From the NCBI GenBank assembly GCA_902806575.1, contig CADCXD010000009.1, forward strand, positions 496,001 to 560,000: DNA of 64,000 nt, read 5' to 3'. Below are positions 10,399 through 21,666 of the stretch, piece by piece. The translations under genes were made by a program, and so were the position numbers. Numbering within the stretch: the stretch's first letter is position 1; each line of letters opens with the position of its first letter. The DNA is from Jackrogersella multiformis (lineage: Eukaryota; Ascomycota; Sordariomycetes; Xylariales; Hypoxylaceae). Below the pieces are notes generated by a model. The model was not told the origin of the DNA, did no database searches, and worked only from the letters and a program-made list of their open reading frames with translations.

Positions 10399-11529
10399 TC
10401 AAGGGTATATTATATCTAGAGCCTCGTCTCCGATATCTGTAGTTGCGATGTCATATTGCTGCTGCTGCTGCTGTCTTCGTAGCTCTTCCCTCTTCCTCAA
10501 CCCCTCCGCCCTCTTCCTCTCCCGCCGCATCTTCGCGTCTTCCCATTCGTCCCCGTTATTAGCAGATGGGCTGGTCGCCTCCACGAGAGCAGCCTGGAAC
10601 CTCTCGATCCTCTTCTTATTCTCGCCGAACCGGTCGTTGGCGATGCGGACGAGCGTCCGCAGGTGCGCCGACGACACGGTGCACTGCGGCTTGCTTTCGT
10701 CGCTGCTGGATTGGTACCCGACCAGGGACTCGAACGAGAGGCCCATGGACCGGATGGCGACCATCGGGGTCGCATGCTGTTCGCCCCCCGCTGCCGCGAG
10801 GCTGACGGCGCCGCTCTCCCTGAACCCGGCTTGCAAGCCGCACCGGAGGAGCAGCTGCGCGTGTTCGAGAGATGCGGTTAGGACGTGGAGGATCTGATAT
10901 TTGTCGGATTAGCGAGGAGGAATTTTTGGCTATTTCGGCTGTTCCTGAGAGCATCGACAAACGCATGGATCAAGCAAGGCGAAGCTTACCATAGGCTCGA
11001 ATTTGAAATGGACCAGCCTCGCCGCAGCTACATCCTCCGGTCCTTGCTCCGTCTCGGCCCCCTCTCCTGAGGGAGATCTCAACCCCAACAGCCCTTCCAA
11101 GTCACGCCCCGCCGCCCCGTCTTCTTCCAGCGGGACCGGGTCGTGAGAAACGAACAGCCAATTCCCGCCGCCGCCCTTCCCACCCACACCCGCAAACGTC
11201 GTTGCCTCTCTTCCCTCCCCTTCCTCTTCCCCCCTTGCCTCCCCACCTATCTCCCCATCCTCATCCTCACCCTCACCAACCCCCCTTCCCCCCGTCCCTC
11301 TCCTCCTCCCCTCGCGAAACACGCTCGCCCTGCCCGCGCAGCTACTCGTAGTGACGAACCCGTCCAGCCCATTGACCACGGCGATGAGTTCGCGTATCCC
11401 CTCGTCGACCGAGCCCTTGGGCGACGCATCCGCGTACTCGGCCGCGGGCGCCGCGAGCTGCCGCAGGATCGCGGCCTTCCTGCGCGCGAAGGCGGGCGGC
11501 GGCTCCGGCAGGCTGGGGAGGGGTCTCAT
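10399..11529 (-). CDS. TYW3: tRNA wybutosine-synthesizing protein 3 (TYW3)
   Basis: Two exons on the minus strand (11529-10990, 10893-10399), 344 residues. TYW3 is the SAM-dependent N-4 methyltransferase step in making wybutosine at G37 of tRNA-Phe, next to the anticodon. Seen: GLDGFVTTSSCAGRASVFREG (signature SSCAGR at residues 62-67), GGNWLFVSHDPV, LVHFKFEPM directly before the intron, then ILHVLTASLEHAQLLLRCGL and MVAIRSMGLSFESLVGYQ after it. The intron has a GTAAGC donor and ATCAG acceptor in phase 0. Between the signature and the GGNWLFVSHDP block lies a Gly/Glu/Arg-rich low-complexity stretch of about 50 residues, and the C-terminus ends in a basic helix with six glutamines. Both are extensions compared with the compact archaeal proteins. 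Confidence 0.9.
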
Positions 11530-12358
11530 GGTTCCCGGACGCCTTTTTTCTTCCCTTCCCTTCCTTTTCCTTTTATTTTGTTTACTTTATATTAGATATT
11601 TTTATGCTTTTAACGGAGAAAGCGGTCTAGGAGCCCAGACTTGAAGTGAGAATGGGAGTGATTACAATGCGATTGTTCGTGGATGTCGAGGCAATGAAAG
11701 AAATCGAATTGTTCCAGTGCAAGTGGTAACCTGAAAATTAACCTCAGATGATATATCAAAACAATTTATCAAAATCAAACCTGCCTAGGTACTTATCCAA
11801 ATAATCTTATACTAAGTGTAGGCAGTCTAGAATTATAGTTATACGAATACCTCTTAAACAATTCTAAGATGAGGCATGCTAATAGAAAAAGAATTACGTA
11901 ATAAGTTAGCTAAGTCATTGACGCCATCATTCACGGGTGCATCTTCACATTTTACGTTACGAGTAGCATTCTGGAGACTGTTCTGATTAAAAGGCAATGC
12001 CATTATCGCAGAACCGAGAACGAGAGTGCCTTGCAAGTCCAAGCCATCCATAGTACCTCATCTCTGTGAAAAAAGAAGTAGCTAATAACACATTCCTTTG
12101 AGCGAGCCTCAATCTCGCCCAGTCGATCTTAAAAGCAAGAAGCCTCTTAGAAGCCAACAAGGGGTATCATGTCCTAACCATTCCGTAAAACGCCCCGATC
12201 AATAGTGCAGCCCTTGGCACGATCTAACGAAATAAGCTATCGGTGCCGTCGCAAAACGTTCCGGCCGGGTACTGATGTATGCAAGCAAGGCTGACCATTC
12301 ACTTGCGTATCTCGTGATCGATAATAGGCATTACGGAAGGCTTGTGGACATGACTGGC
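11530..12358. other. TYW3 promoter and eIF1 3' region
   Basis: AT-rich, with a TCCTTT/CCCTTCC pyrimidine/purine tract close to the TYW3 start (11540-11575). The 65-codon frame at 11854-12051 has no family character. Nothing else supportable. Confidence 0.45.
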
Positions 12359-13104
12359 TTAGAATCCGTGGACCTTGATAGTCTTAGGATCAAGCTCTAG
12401 GCCCTCTTTCTTGTCGACGAGGAACTCCTGTACATCCTTGCGTTGGTCACCCTGCAGCTGGATGACCTCGCCCATCTCGGTGTCGTTCACGATGGTTCCA
12501 TTGCAGGCTGTCGCGAACGGGTCAAGTCAGTTAAATGAGTCATCATAAATAAGGACTATAGGGAACAACATACCGAACTTCTTTTTGATGACCTTCAGAA
12601 TCTTCTTTTGATCGAATTTCTTCGGAAGACCCTGGACAGTGGTCAAGGTCTTGCGTCCATTCCGCTCTAGATAAGGGACAAGTCAGTCAGCATGATGGTT
12701 TCACGTCACATATTCGAAGGCGGGATTTGAAAAAAAAGAGCAGTGTCGCGTAGGTCGATGTTATGACAGAGATTATCGGGTGGGTATACACGTACGTTGA
12801 ATGCGGATATGGATGTAATTCTGTGACTGCTTGGTATCACCTGTATCCTCATCGGCTTCGGCGAAGGGGTCTGTTTGGTTGTTTATTAGTACATACTACC
12901 AAAAAAAGAAAAGGGGTGGATAGCCTCGTTATTTGACAAATTGAAAAGTATCAAGTATCATTCAATAATAATCAAAGTGGCAATAAACCGGCATGTGCGT
13001 GTGGAAGAATGAAGAATGGATATCTTTGTCCAGAATCATCTACCGCCGTGGGTGATGCATTAGAAATTGGACGTACCATAGGTCTTGAGGTTTTCGATTG
13101 ACAT
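12359..13104 (-). CDS. SUI1: Translation initiation factor eIF1 (SUI1)
   Basis: Four exons on the minus strand: 13104-13077, 12870-12796, 12666-12574, 12507-12359; 114 residues. eIF1 sits on the 40S subunit near the P site and enforces start-codon choice. The protein starts MSIENLKTYDPFAEADEDTG, then NYIHIRIQQRNGRKTLTTVQ, KKFDQKKILKVIKKKFACNG, EMGEVIQLQGDQR and KTIKVHGF at the end, an almost canonical SUI1 chain. All three introns are GT-AG and phases agree. The protein is too fragmented by introns to appear as one open frame. The start codon has TTT at -3 to -1, unlike the other start codons I checked in the window (purine at -3), which fits the known autoregulation of eIF1 through its own poor start context. 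Confidence 0.95.
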
Positions 13105-13107
13105 AAA
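13102..13107 (-). promoter_or_regulatory. Suboptimal initiation context of eIF1
   Basis: On the minus strand the bases before ATG are TTT, so position -3 is T rather than A/G. In eIF1 genes across eukaryotes a weak context is known to let eIF1 repress its own translation when abundant. The sequence is seen; the regulatory role here is inferred. Confidence 0.6.
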
Positions 13108-14286
13108 CTCGAGTTTACGGGGGTGACTTGGGGAAAAGGGTCTGTTGAGATGAACTCGAGGTGCAGCGATAGACGACTGTGCTTAGTAGCCTCGCTGTTC
13201 TGTGAAGTTGTTTGGAGATGGGTTTTGGTTTTGGTTGCTGGATGGTATTGGCGGTGAAGGGGAAGAATGTTTTGTTGTGTGGATGTGGAATGAGAGTTGA
13301 TGATGTTATGTAGAGAAGGGTAGAATTGACGTTGTTGTTGGTGGGTGGGTTCAAGTAGGTAGAAAAGAGGGAGACTAGAAACGAGAAAGGCCGCAATTAG
13401 CAAGTGCTGCAGCAAGTTGGCAGTGTGAATGGAGGGGCAAAATATGTGGGTCTAATTGCAAATCGGCTAGGGGTGGGTGGGGCTATTGGCACCTGGCAAG
13501 CTGGTCTTTCCCTGTCCAGCCTGTCCTAGACTGTGAACACCGCTAAACATTTTGCGGAGTAGGCAAAAGTACCTACGTACCCCCAGATACTTAGGTACAT
13601 ACGTCTCGCCTCCTAAGGTCATTTTATGATGATTTAGGTAGGCCGGGAATATGCAGCAAAACATAAGTCACACAATCGAATGGAATAATCACCAATAATT
13701 AATCAACGGTGGCATGTGCCACAACAAAAAATACAATCCAAACCAAGACATTGTGCAATTTATTGAACCCTCGTACAATTCTATCAACTTGAAATATTTA
13801 CCTACCTACTCTCAAACATTTCAATGTGACATTCGACCAGTCCCATTCCCCGGGATCTATCTATTATCTGTCTGCACTAGTCTGCACAGCTACATTGTCT
13901 GGACAATCATTCTGTCATTTAGACAATCACTTCCTAAAGCCTCACCCTCGTTAGGAAATCTACACACCACATACCACTGCGCACACGTGCACGAGGATAC
14001 CTACCTTTTATTAGCAGCTGACCCCCTTGCAACCTCTGCATGTGGCCTTTTCGGAAAAGGGAAAATCTAGAACTTCTCTTCTTCGGGTTCATCGTTGGTG
14101 CATCCAACTAAGACAGCCGTACTTATGTCGGCTTGCGTGTCCTAGATCGACCTATCCATCTTCCGATTTTTTGCCTGTCTTGCAGATAACGGGCTTGAGG
14201 TGACCCGTCATATTATATTTATATTGTATTCATACTATATTCATAACCATATTCATAATCATATTCATATTATACCCATATATATC
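13105..14286. other. Divergent promoter region of eIF1 and TRM44
   Basis: The left half is T/G-rich on the plus strand (CA/CT-rich leader of eIF1 on minus). Near 14218-14275 the TRM44 leader holds several imperfect copies of CATATTCATAA. Open frames at 12972-13415 and 13714-14070 show no family resemblance and look like chance or leader sequence. Confidence 0.5.
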
Positions 14287-15777
14287 ATGGGCTTCGAGGC
14301 GGAAGAGTTTACCGACGGTTCCCCCATCTTAATCGAGGATTCATCCGGTTCGAGATGGACACCTCTATTCCGGAAGAGTTGTGAGTTCGATTCACAAATC
14401 TTCTCCAAGGTCATGATGAACTTCATTCGCAACCCAAACATCAACTCCAACTGGCTATTCCGGGCCGATATCTTAGTCGAGCAGGATCCCGGCCAGCAGA
14501 TAGCAACTGACCCCATAGTCACACGGTCATTTATCCTCGACTTCAAAGATATGCACCTTGATAAGATATTGGTCCGAAAACTTATTCCCAGGAACACCCG
14601 GAGAGACCAACCTCTAGATCAAACATGCCTAATATATCATGGCAGTGGGCCGGATAATGTAGAGAGGTCTATGGTCGTGTACAAACCCCATGTCTCATCT
14701 TCGGCTGACATGCCATTCTATCATCCTAAAGTGCAAGGTATGGCATTTCTTCATGAATGGAACACCGAGAGCAACGAAGGCTCCGTGTCCATTCACTACC
14801 ATTTCTTTGACAATGAAGACCGTCCACCAAAGTTGGTGAAGACAGGTCTCAATCTTTTAGCAATGCTCCACAGGCATGGAGAGGGAACCAAAGCTGGCTA
14901 TGTCAAGCGAGTTCACCACGATGCTATCATTCCCCAGGTGGCTGCTCAGAATACGTATGCTCGACTGAAAGATAAATACGCCCGCCGGCTTATCAATAAC
15001 TGGGCCGAAGTTACAGATCCTTCCAAGCACGTCTTTGAAGATCTGAGCATTGCGGCATTCCTCATCGAGCTGTGGGCTCAGATATATCAAGATTCACCGT
15101 TCCCTGGATTTGTTGATATCGGTTGCGGCAATGGTCTTCTCGTATACATACTTCAAGAGGAAGGTTACTCGGGATGGGGTTTTGATGCGCGGAGACGCAA
15201 ATCCTGGGAGAACTATTCCAAGACAATCGGCACGGAACATGGGTCTAAAGAGACGCTACGGCAACATGTCTTGCTTCCCTCTATCATCGATCATCATTCG
15301 AATATAGGGGATGCGAATGGTGAGATCGGCTCCGGTATAGATAGTAGTAAGATTATCCACGACGGCTTATTCCCTAAAGGGACATTTATTATCTCTAATC
15401 ATGCCGATGAGTTGACGCCATGGACGCCAATACTTGCTACCTTATCGGACTGCCTATTCATCATGATACCATGTTGCAGTCATGACCTGACTGGAGCAAG
15501 ATTTAGAGCACCGGCGCCGAAGGCCCAGAACAAATCACCATCGGCGTACTCGTCACTGGTTGAGTGGGTAACAAAAATTGCGACGGATTGCGGCTGGGAG
15601 TTAGAGACCGAGATGCTGAGGATACCAAGCACGAGAAATACCGGTTTGATCGGCAGGAAGAGAAGTTGCTCGTCTTCGTCTGTGGATATACAACAAATTC
15701 TAGCCAAATATGGCGGCACGGAGGGATATGCTGATAACGTGATGAAGCTTATAAAAAGCAACCCTAGGGGTCATTGA
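14287..15777 (+). CDS. TRM44: tRNA (uracil-2'-O-)-methyltransferase TRM44
   Basis: One exon, 496 residues from the ATG at 14287. The open frame extends 29 codons further upstream through AT-rich repeats (Ile/His-rich), which I treat as leader. TRM44 2'-O-methylates U44 in the variable-loop junction of tRNA-Ser using SAM. Seen: an N-terminal domain with LIPRNTRRDQPLDQTCLIYH, KLVKTGLNLLAMLHRHG and VFEDLSIAAFLIELW, then FVDIGCGNGLLVYILQEEGY (SAM-binding motif I, about residue 275) and GWGFDARRRKSW, a TRM44 hallmark. FIISNHADELTPWTP and FIMIPCCSHDLTGARF are the later methyltransferase motifs. Length and order agree with fungal TRM44. Cytoplasmic. Confidence 0.93.
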   Translation: MGFEAEEFTDGSPILIEDSSGSRWTPLFRKSCEFDSQIFSKVMMNFIRNPNINSNWLFRADILVEQDPGQQIATDPIVTRSFILDFKDMHLDKILVRKLIPRNTRRDQPLDQTCLIYHGSGPDNVERSMVVYKPHVSSSADMPFYHPKVQGMAFLHEWNTESNEGSVSIHYHFFDNEDRPPKLVKTGLNLLAMLHRHGEGTKAGYVKRVHHDAIIPQVAAQNTYARLKDKYARRLINNWAEVTDPSKHVFEDLSIAAFLIELWAQIYQDSPFPGFVDIGCGNGLLVYILQEEGYSGWGFDARRRKSWENYSKTIGTEHGSKETLRQHVLLPSIIDHHSNIGDANGEIGSGIDSSKIIHDGLFPKGTFIISNHADELTPWTPILATLSDCLFIMIPCCSHDLTGARFRAPAPKAQNKSPSAYSSLVEWVTKIATDCGWELETEMLRIPSTRNTGLIGRKRSCSSSSVDIQQILAKYGGTEGYADNVMKLIKSNPRGH

Positions 15778-16191
15778 TATTAGATATTGGTGGGTTAAAT
15801 TGGGGGGGGGGGGATGAATAATTATAATATCGACATGAATGTGATCAATTATCATATTATGGTAGGTACTTAGTGAAGATTATGGTGAAGATTTAGGTAT
15901 GAGGTGTATGGATTGGTACCTACATGTAGGTACCTAGTACCTAGGTACTCTTGGTAAGTATGTACATGTAGGTATATACTTAGGTACAACACATACTAAA
16001 ATGGGTCTTAGTGAATCCAATACACGTGACTTGAATCAAAGCAGTTGCAACGTCGCTCATTCCCTAACTACGAATTGTGGTGGCCCGAAATTATGTGTTA
16101 ATAGAATTAATAGAATTAGACTAGACCAAACCATCTCAATTATATCTTCAACCTTTCACCCTCCCAACCCCCAGCCGTCTCACCGCCCACC
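15778..16191. other. TRM44-SEC21 spacer with G12 run and palindromes
   Basis: A run of 12 G at 15802-15813 lies just after TRM44. Between 15916 and 15985 there is a cluster of TACCTA/TAGGTA elements including TACCTAGGTA. The last 100 bases are pyrimidine-rich and lead into the SEC21 start (CCACCATG). Confidence 0.6.
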
Positions 16192-19100
16192 ATGAGTTAC
16201 GGCAAGAAAGATGAAGATGCCGACCTCGGCCTGGTCAAGGTTGACCGTACTCAGGTTTTCCAAGAAGGTATGTCTAATTCAATACCGCCTCTCGCTCTCA
16301 ATACTCTCGATGCCCTCAATATCGCCTTAATTGTCCACTCCGCTACGGTATCAAGCTAAACGGGATGAAGCTCGATTGTTCAATAGTTCACCTATACAAC
16401 CACGAAGATGTCGCATTCTCTTAACAAAGATCGCCCTCCTCTTATATACTGGGGAGAAGTTCCCGACGAACGAGGCCACCACCCTTTTCTTTGGAATCTC
16501 AAAGCTATTCCAGAATAAAGATGCCAGCTTGCGACAGATGGTTCACTTGGTCATTAAGGAGATTGCCAACTCCGCTGAAGATATTATCATGGTTACGAGC
16601 ACCATAATGAAGGATACAGGTGGTAGCACCGACGCAATCTACAGACCAAATGCCATACGAGCTCTGTGTCGCATCATCGACGTGAGCCTACCAGATAATA
16701 GGAACTAGCCTACTTATCCTCCTTGCTAACCTCCTGCAGGCCACCACCGTCCAGTCCATCGAGCGTGTGATGAAGACCGCAATCGTCGACAAGAACCCTT
16801 CTGTGTCCTCCGCCGCCCTCGTTTCCTCCTATCATCTCCTCCCCATCGCCAAGGATGTCGTTCGACGATGGCAATCTGAAACTCAAGAGGCCGCTGCCTC
16901 GACTAAGTCCTCTGGTGGTTTCTCGCTTGGGTTCTCGTCGTCGTCCGCATCTCTTCCGGTCAACAACTCTACTATGACCCAATACCACGCCATCGGCCTC
17001 CTATATCAGATGCGATCTCACGACAGGATGGCTCTTGTCAAGATGGTGCAGCAATTTGGTGCTGCTGGTGCCGTTAAGAGCCCAGCTGCCATAGTGATGC
17101 TAGTTAGATTGGCCGCGCAGCTGGCCGAGGAGGATCCATCGCTCAGAAAACCTATGATGCAGCTGCTGGACGGATGGTTAAGGCACAAGAGTGAGATGGT
17201 CAACTTCGAGGCTGCTAAGGCGATCTGCGATATGAGGGATGTCACCGACGCCGAAGTCACACAGGCTGTTCATGTGCTGCAGCTATTCCTTTCCTCGCCT
17301 CGTGCTGTGACCAAGTTCGCTGCCCTTCGAATTCTACATAACTTTGCTTCCTTCAAGCCGCAAGCTGTTAACGTTTGCAACCCCGATATCGAGGCGCTCA
17401 TCTCGAACAGCAATCGGTCAATTGCTACGTTTGCCATTACTACTCTCCTGAAGACTGGTAACGAAGCTAGTGTGGATCGATTAATGAAGCAAATCTCTGG
17501 TTTCATGTCCGAAATCACGGACGAGTTCAAGATCACAATTGTCGAAGCCATCCGAACCCTATGCCTCAAGTTCCCGAGCAAACAAGCTGGCATGCTTGCT
17601 TTCTTGAGTGGTATTCTACGCGACGAAGGCGGCTACGAGTTCAAGCGGGCCGTGGTAGAAAGCATGTTTGATCTGATCAAATTCGTTCCAGATTCAAAGG
17701 AGGATGCTCTCGCCCACCTCTGCGAGTTCATCGAGGATTGCGAGTTTACCAAGTTGGCTGTTCGCATCTTGCACCTGCTAGGTCTAGAAGGACCTAAGAC
17801 CTCTCAGCCTACTAAGTACATCCGGTATATTTACAACCGAGTGGTCCTAGAGAACGCCATTGTCAGGGCAGCAGCCGTCACCGCTCTAGCCAAGTTCGGT
17901 GTGGGCCAGAAGGATCCCGAAGTTAAGCGCAGTGTCGATGTTCTATTAACTCGATGCTTAGACGATGTCGATGATGAGGTTCGTGATCGTGCTGCGCTTA
18001 ACCTTCGATTAATGCACGAGGATGATGATTTAGGTGAACGCTTCATAAAGAACGGTAAGTACATTGCTATATATTTTAGCAAGTACAGAAGAAACTAACG
18101 AGTATTCTAGAAAACATGTTTTCTCTTCCGTACTTTGAGCACCAGCTCGTCATGTATGTAACATCGGATGACAAGTCAGCTTTTGACAATCCCTTCGACA
18201 TCAACCAGATCCCAGTCGTCACCCGGGAACAAGCAGATGCCGAAGATCGAACGAAAAAGCTTACGGCATCCACGCCATCTCTGAAGCCACCGAAGACAGG
18301 TCCCACAAAGGCAGCACCGACAGGCGCAGAGGCGCAAGCATCGGCCGCCGCCGCTGCTCAGAAGTACGCCCAGGAGCTTATGTCTATCCCAGAAATGAAG
18401 GAATTCGGCAGCGTTCTCAAGTCGTCGCCCGTAGTTGAACTAACGGAGGCCGAGACGGAATACGTCGTTTCTGTGATCAAGCATATCTTCAAGGAGCATA
18501 TTGTACTCCAATACGAGGTTAAAAATACCCTTGAAGCTACGGTTCTAGAGAATGTGTCAGTCGTGGCGACTCCCTCCGACGACGAAGAACTCGAGGAAGT
18601 TTTCATCATCCCAGCCGAGAAACTCCCTACAGACGAGCCCGGAAAGATCTACGTGGCATTCAAGAAAGTTAATGGCGAGGGATCACTTCCTACTGCCACC
18701 TTCTCCAACATACTTAAGTTTATGAGTAAGGAGATTGATCCGACCACGAATGAGCCCGAGGAGAATGGCTACGAGGATGAGTACGAGGTCTCGGACTTTG
18801 ATCTTGCGGGCAGTGACTACGTAATACCCACATTTGCCAGCAACTTCAACCACGTGTGGGAGCAGGTAGGCGCCTCAGGCGAAGAGGCCGAGGAGACGAT
18901 GCAATTGTCAAGCATGAACAGCATTGCGGGTATGTGTTTGCCGTTTCCACATTCTTACCTTACGATTAATGCATGACTAACATGAACTACCAGATGCTAC
19001 GGAACAACTAGCCAAGACACTCTCACTGCAACCGTTAGAAGGCACAGACGTACCAGTAAACCAGACGACACATCAGCTGAAGCTTCTAGGCAAGACAGTC

Positions 19101-19226
19101 AACGGTGGAAGAGTGGTGGCAAACGTCAGGATGGCATACTCATCCAAGTCTGGTGTGACAACGAAGATCACAGTACGCAGCGACGAGGAGAACGTGGCTG
19201 CAATGGTGGTAGCGTCAGTCGCGTAA
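16192..19226 (+). CDS. SEC21: Coatomer subunit gamma (gamma-COP, SEC21)
   Basis: Five exons (16192-16267, 16371-16681, 16740-18054, 18111-18929, 18994-19226) give 917 residues, the normal length. Gamma-COP is a core adaptor subunit of the COPI coat for Golgi-to-ER retrieval and binds dilysine cargo and Arf1. The N-terminus MSYGKKDEDADLGLVKVDRT is followed by the adaptin-like helical solenoid (LLYTGEKFPTNEATTLFF, IYRPNAIRALCRIID, NLRLMHEDDD). After a linker of Ala/Thr/Pro-rich sequence comes the appendage domain (VEDEY-type region with EVSDFDLAGSDYV and HVWEQVG, ending in the platform subdomain VRMAYSSKSGVTTKITVRSD). All introns are 56-103 bases and GT-AG with consistent phases. The start lies in a CCCACCATGA context. 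Confidence 0.95.
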
Positions 19227-20210
19227 TTATGAGGGTTTCTGGAAAGGCGTTTCTGCAAAAAGTGACGAGCAATGTCCTTTCGGTTTTGAGGGCATATTAT
19301 GCATATTATTAGAGAATCGAGAAAGGAGCCGGCGGCGAGACTTGCGTTGACGAAAACTCAGATGGAATAAGGACCGAGTCACCCCGTGTTTATAAGAAGG
19401 GAGGCGCAGAGAGAACGGCAGAGAGAAGAAGGGCAGAGCAGAAGAGGAATGTAGTTGGTAGCTGGTAAGACTCGAGTGCCCAAAGCTGACGAGCCAAAGG
19501 CAAAGGGGTTGAACCCGAGTATGAATTGACCAGTAATGCAAATACTCATTTGATACTTACCTAGGCTAGGTACATATTCATACCTAGGTATGATATGTAG
19601 GTACCGGTATTCACAGACAAGGAATTGTTCGATTTAAAGTTACGTAGCTGCCCAGGTACCTCGGTACTGGTACTGGTACTGGTAGGTATTGACAGGGGGC
19701 TACAGTGGTATCCAATTTACACGTCAGACGCGCAAGTCAGAACGCGCTAAGGGAAGCTTGGAAAGCACTAAAATTCTTGAATATGGGTCTTAACACATCC
19801 ATGCGCCCCATGATGTTTTCTACCTTCTTTTTCATTATTTGCCCTATTACCCTCTACCCTCTACCTACAATTGGAGCCAGCCGATTCACACGATAAAGTC
19901 CTCAAGGAAAAAGAAAAAAGGGAATACCTTTTATTTAATTATTTAATTTAATTGACAGAGTCAACCCCACCGCATCAATTCGTCCCCTCTTTGACCTTCG
20001 ACGACGTCTTCTCACAAAGGGAACATCTTTCTGTCTCGTCCTCCTTGTCGAGCCATTCACTACCGTCGCATCGGTTAATATTAACGATTCGTAGCTTCGA
20101 ATGAATATCGCATCCGAACTTTCGAAGCCTCTCTCATTCGCGTCGATATAATAAATCAAGATCCAGTCGATAGTCCAACCTAATCCGCCTCGCGGCATCG
20201 TGAAGTCAAG
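19227..20210. other. SEC21-EPT1 spacer
   Basis: TACCTAGG-type palindromes and TACTGG/TACTGGTACTGG repeats lie around 19555-19690. The right half, including a T/A-rich stretch near 19915-19960, is the leader and promoter of the phosphotransferase gene. No coding gene recognised. Confidence 0.5.
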
Positions 20211-21666
20211 ATGGTGTACGTACGGCAGGAATTCCTGCCGAACTTGAAGCAGTACAAGTACTCGGCAGTCGACCACTCGTTGACGTCCAAATATATCCTC
20301 AAGCCCTTCTATACCAACTTCGTCATCAAGTGCTTCCCCATGTGGATGGCTCCGAATCTTATCACATTGACCGGCTTCATGTTCGTCGTCGCCAACTTCT
20401 TCACCCTGCTCTGGTACAACCCGACGCTCGACCAGGACTGCCCATCTTGGGTCTACTATTCGTGGGCTGTTGGTCTGTTCTTATACCAGACCTTTGACGC
20501 CGTGGATGGGTCGCAAGCGTACGTACAATCTCCTATGGACAATAAAAAGATATCACTGCTCTGCATATATACATATAGTATTGGATATTAAGATGGCTAA
20601 TTTCTATTGGGTTGGACTTATAGACGACGAACCCGACAGAGCGGTCCCCTCGGCGAGCTCTTCGATCATGGCGTCGACGCCCTCAACACCTCCCTCGAGG
20701 TCCTCATCTTCGCTGCCTCGCAGAACATGGGACAGAGCTGGTACACCGTCGCCACGCTCTTCGCTGGTACGTACAAACAACCTCTTAGTATTTCTAAATT
20801 AGATATATATATACAGTAACTGCTAACAACTATACAAAACAGCCCTGCAAACCTTCTACGTCCAAACCTGGGAAGAATACCACACCAAGACCCTCACCCT
20901 GGGCATCGTCAACGGGCCCGTCGAGGGCATCTTGATCCTGGTGGGAGTGTACGCGCTGACGGGATACATGGGCGGCGCCTCCTTCTGGCAGCAGAGCATG
21001 TTCGGCGCGCTCGGGATCCCCAAGGCTCTCGGCGTGCCGGACTGGCTCTACAACCTGTCCTTCACGGAGTGGTACGTGGTGCAGGGCAGCGTGGTGCTCG
21101 TCTTCAACACGGTGGAATCGGCGCGCAACGTCATCCGCGCGCGCCGGGCCCGCGGCGACCGCAGCCGCTGGGCCCTCTTCGGGCTGCTGCCCTTCTTCGG
21201 CACCTGGTTCCTGACGGCGGCGTACCTGTACCTGCAGCCGCTGATCCGCACCCAGCACCTGGTGCCGTTCGCCATCCTCGCCGGCACCGTCAACGCGTAC
21301 CAGGTCGGCCAGGTCATCACGGCGCACCTGGTCAAGCTGCCGTTCCCCTACTGGAACATCCTCGCCCTGCCCCTCGCCTGGGGCGTCGCCGACTCCCTCG
21401 GCCCCATCCTCCAGGCCCACGTCGGCTGGGCGTCGGGCTGGCCCAGCGCCCTGGGCACCGACGTCTTCCAGGTCGCCTTCATGTTCTGCATGCTCGGCGC
21501 CGCCGCCGGCGTCTACGGCTCCTTCGTCGTCGACGTCATCGTCACCATCTGCGACTACCTCGACATCTGGTGCCTGACTATCAAGCACCCCTACGTCGAG
21601 GGCCGCGAGAACGGCGACGGGGCTAAGGAAGGGGTCAAGAGCGAGAGCGAGAAGAAGGCGGAATAG
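20211..21666 (+). CDS. EPT1: CDP-choline/ethanolamine:diacylglycerol phosphotransferase
   Basis: Three exons (20211-20518, 20624-20766, 20843-21666), 424 residues. The enzyme performs the last Kennedy-pathway step, moving phosphocholine or phosphoethanolamine from the CDP donor to diacylglycerol at the ER/Golgi membrane. The N-terminus (MVYVRQEFLPNLKQYKYSAV, then MAPNLITLTGF) is typical. The CDP-alcohol phosphotransferase signature DG-x2-AR-x8-G-x3-D-x3-D is complete and is assembled across intron 1 (DGSQA, then RRTRQSGPLGELFDHGVD). Several hydrophobic spans follow, and the C-terminus is charged (Lys/Glu-rich). Intron phases agree. Exon 3 is far richer in GC than exon 1. Choline versus ethanolamine preference cannot be told from sequence; the symbol covers the CPT1/EPT1 class. 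Confidence 0.93.

Noticed and set aside
12972..13415. 147-codon minus-strand frame covering the eIF1 leader and intron
   Set aside because: Its overlap with intron 1 and exon 1 in another frame, and its Gln/Ser/His composition, suggest leader sequence. A role as upstream frame was considered but it has no convincing start.
13714..14070. 118-codon plus-strand frame
   Set aside because: No family resemblance, mixed composition and repeats of spacer type; probably chance.
20830..21588. 252-codon minus-strand frame
   Set aside because: Antisense to exon 3 of the phosphotransferase; Asp/Glu/Gly-rich with no family match.
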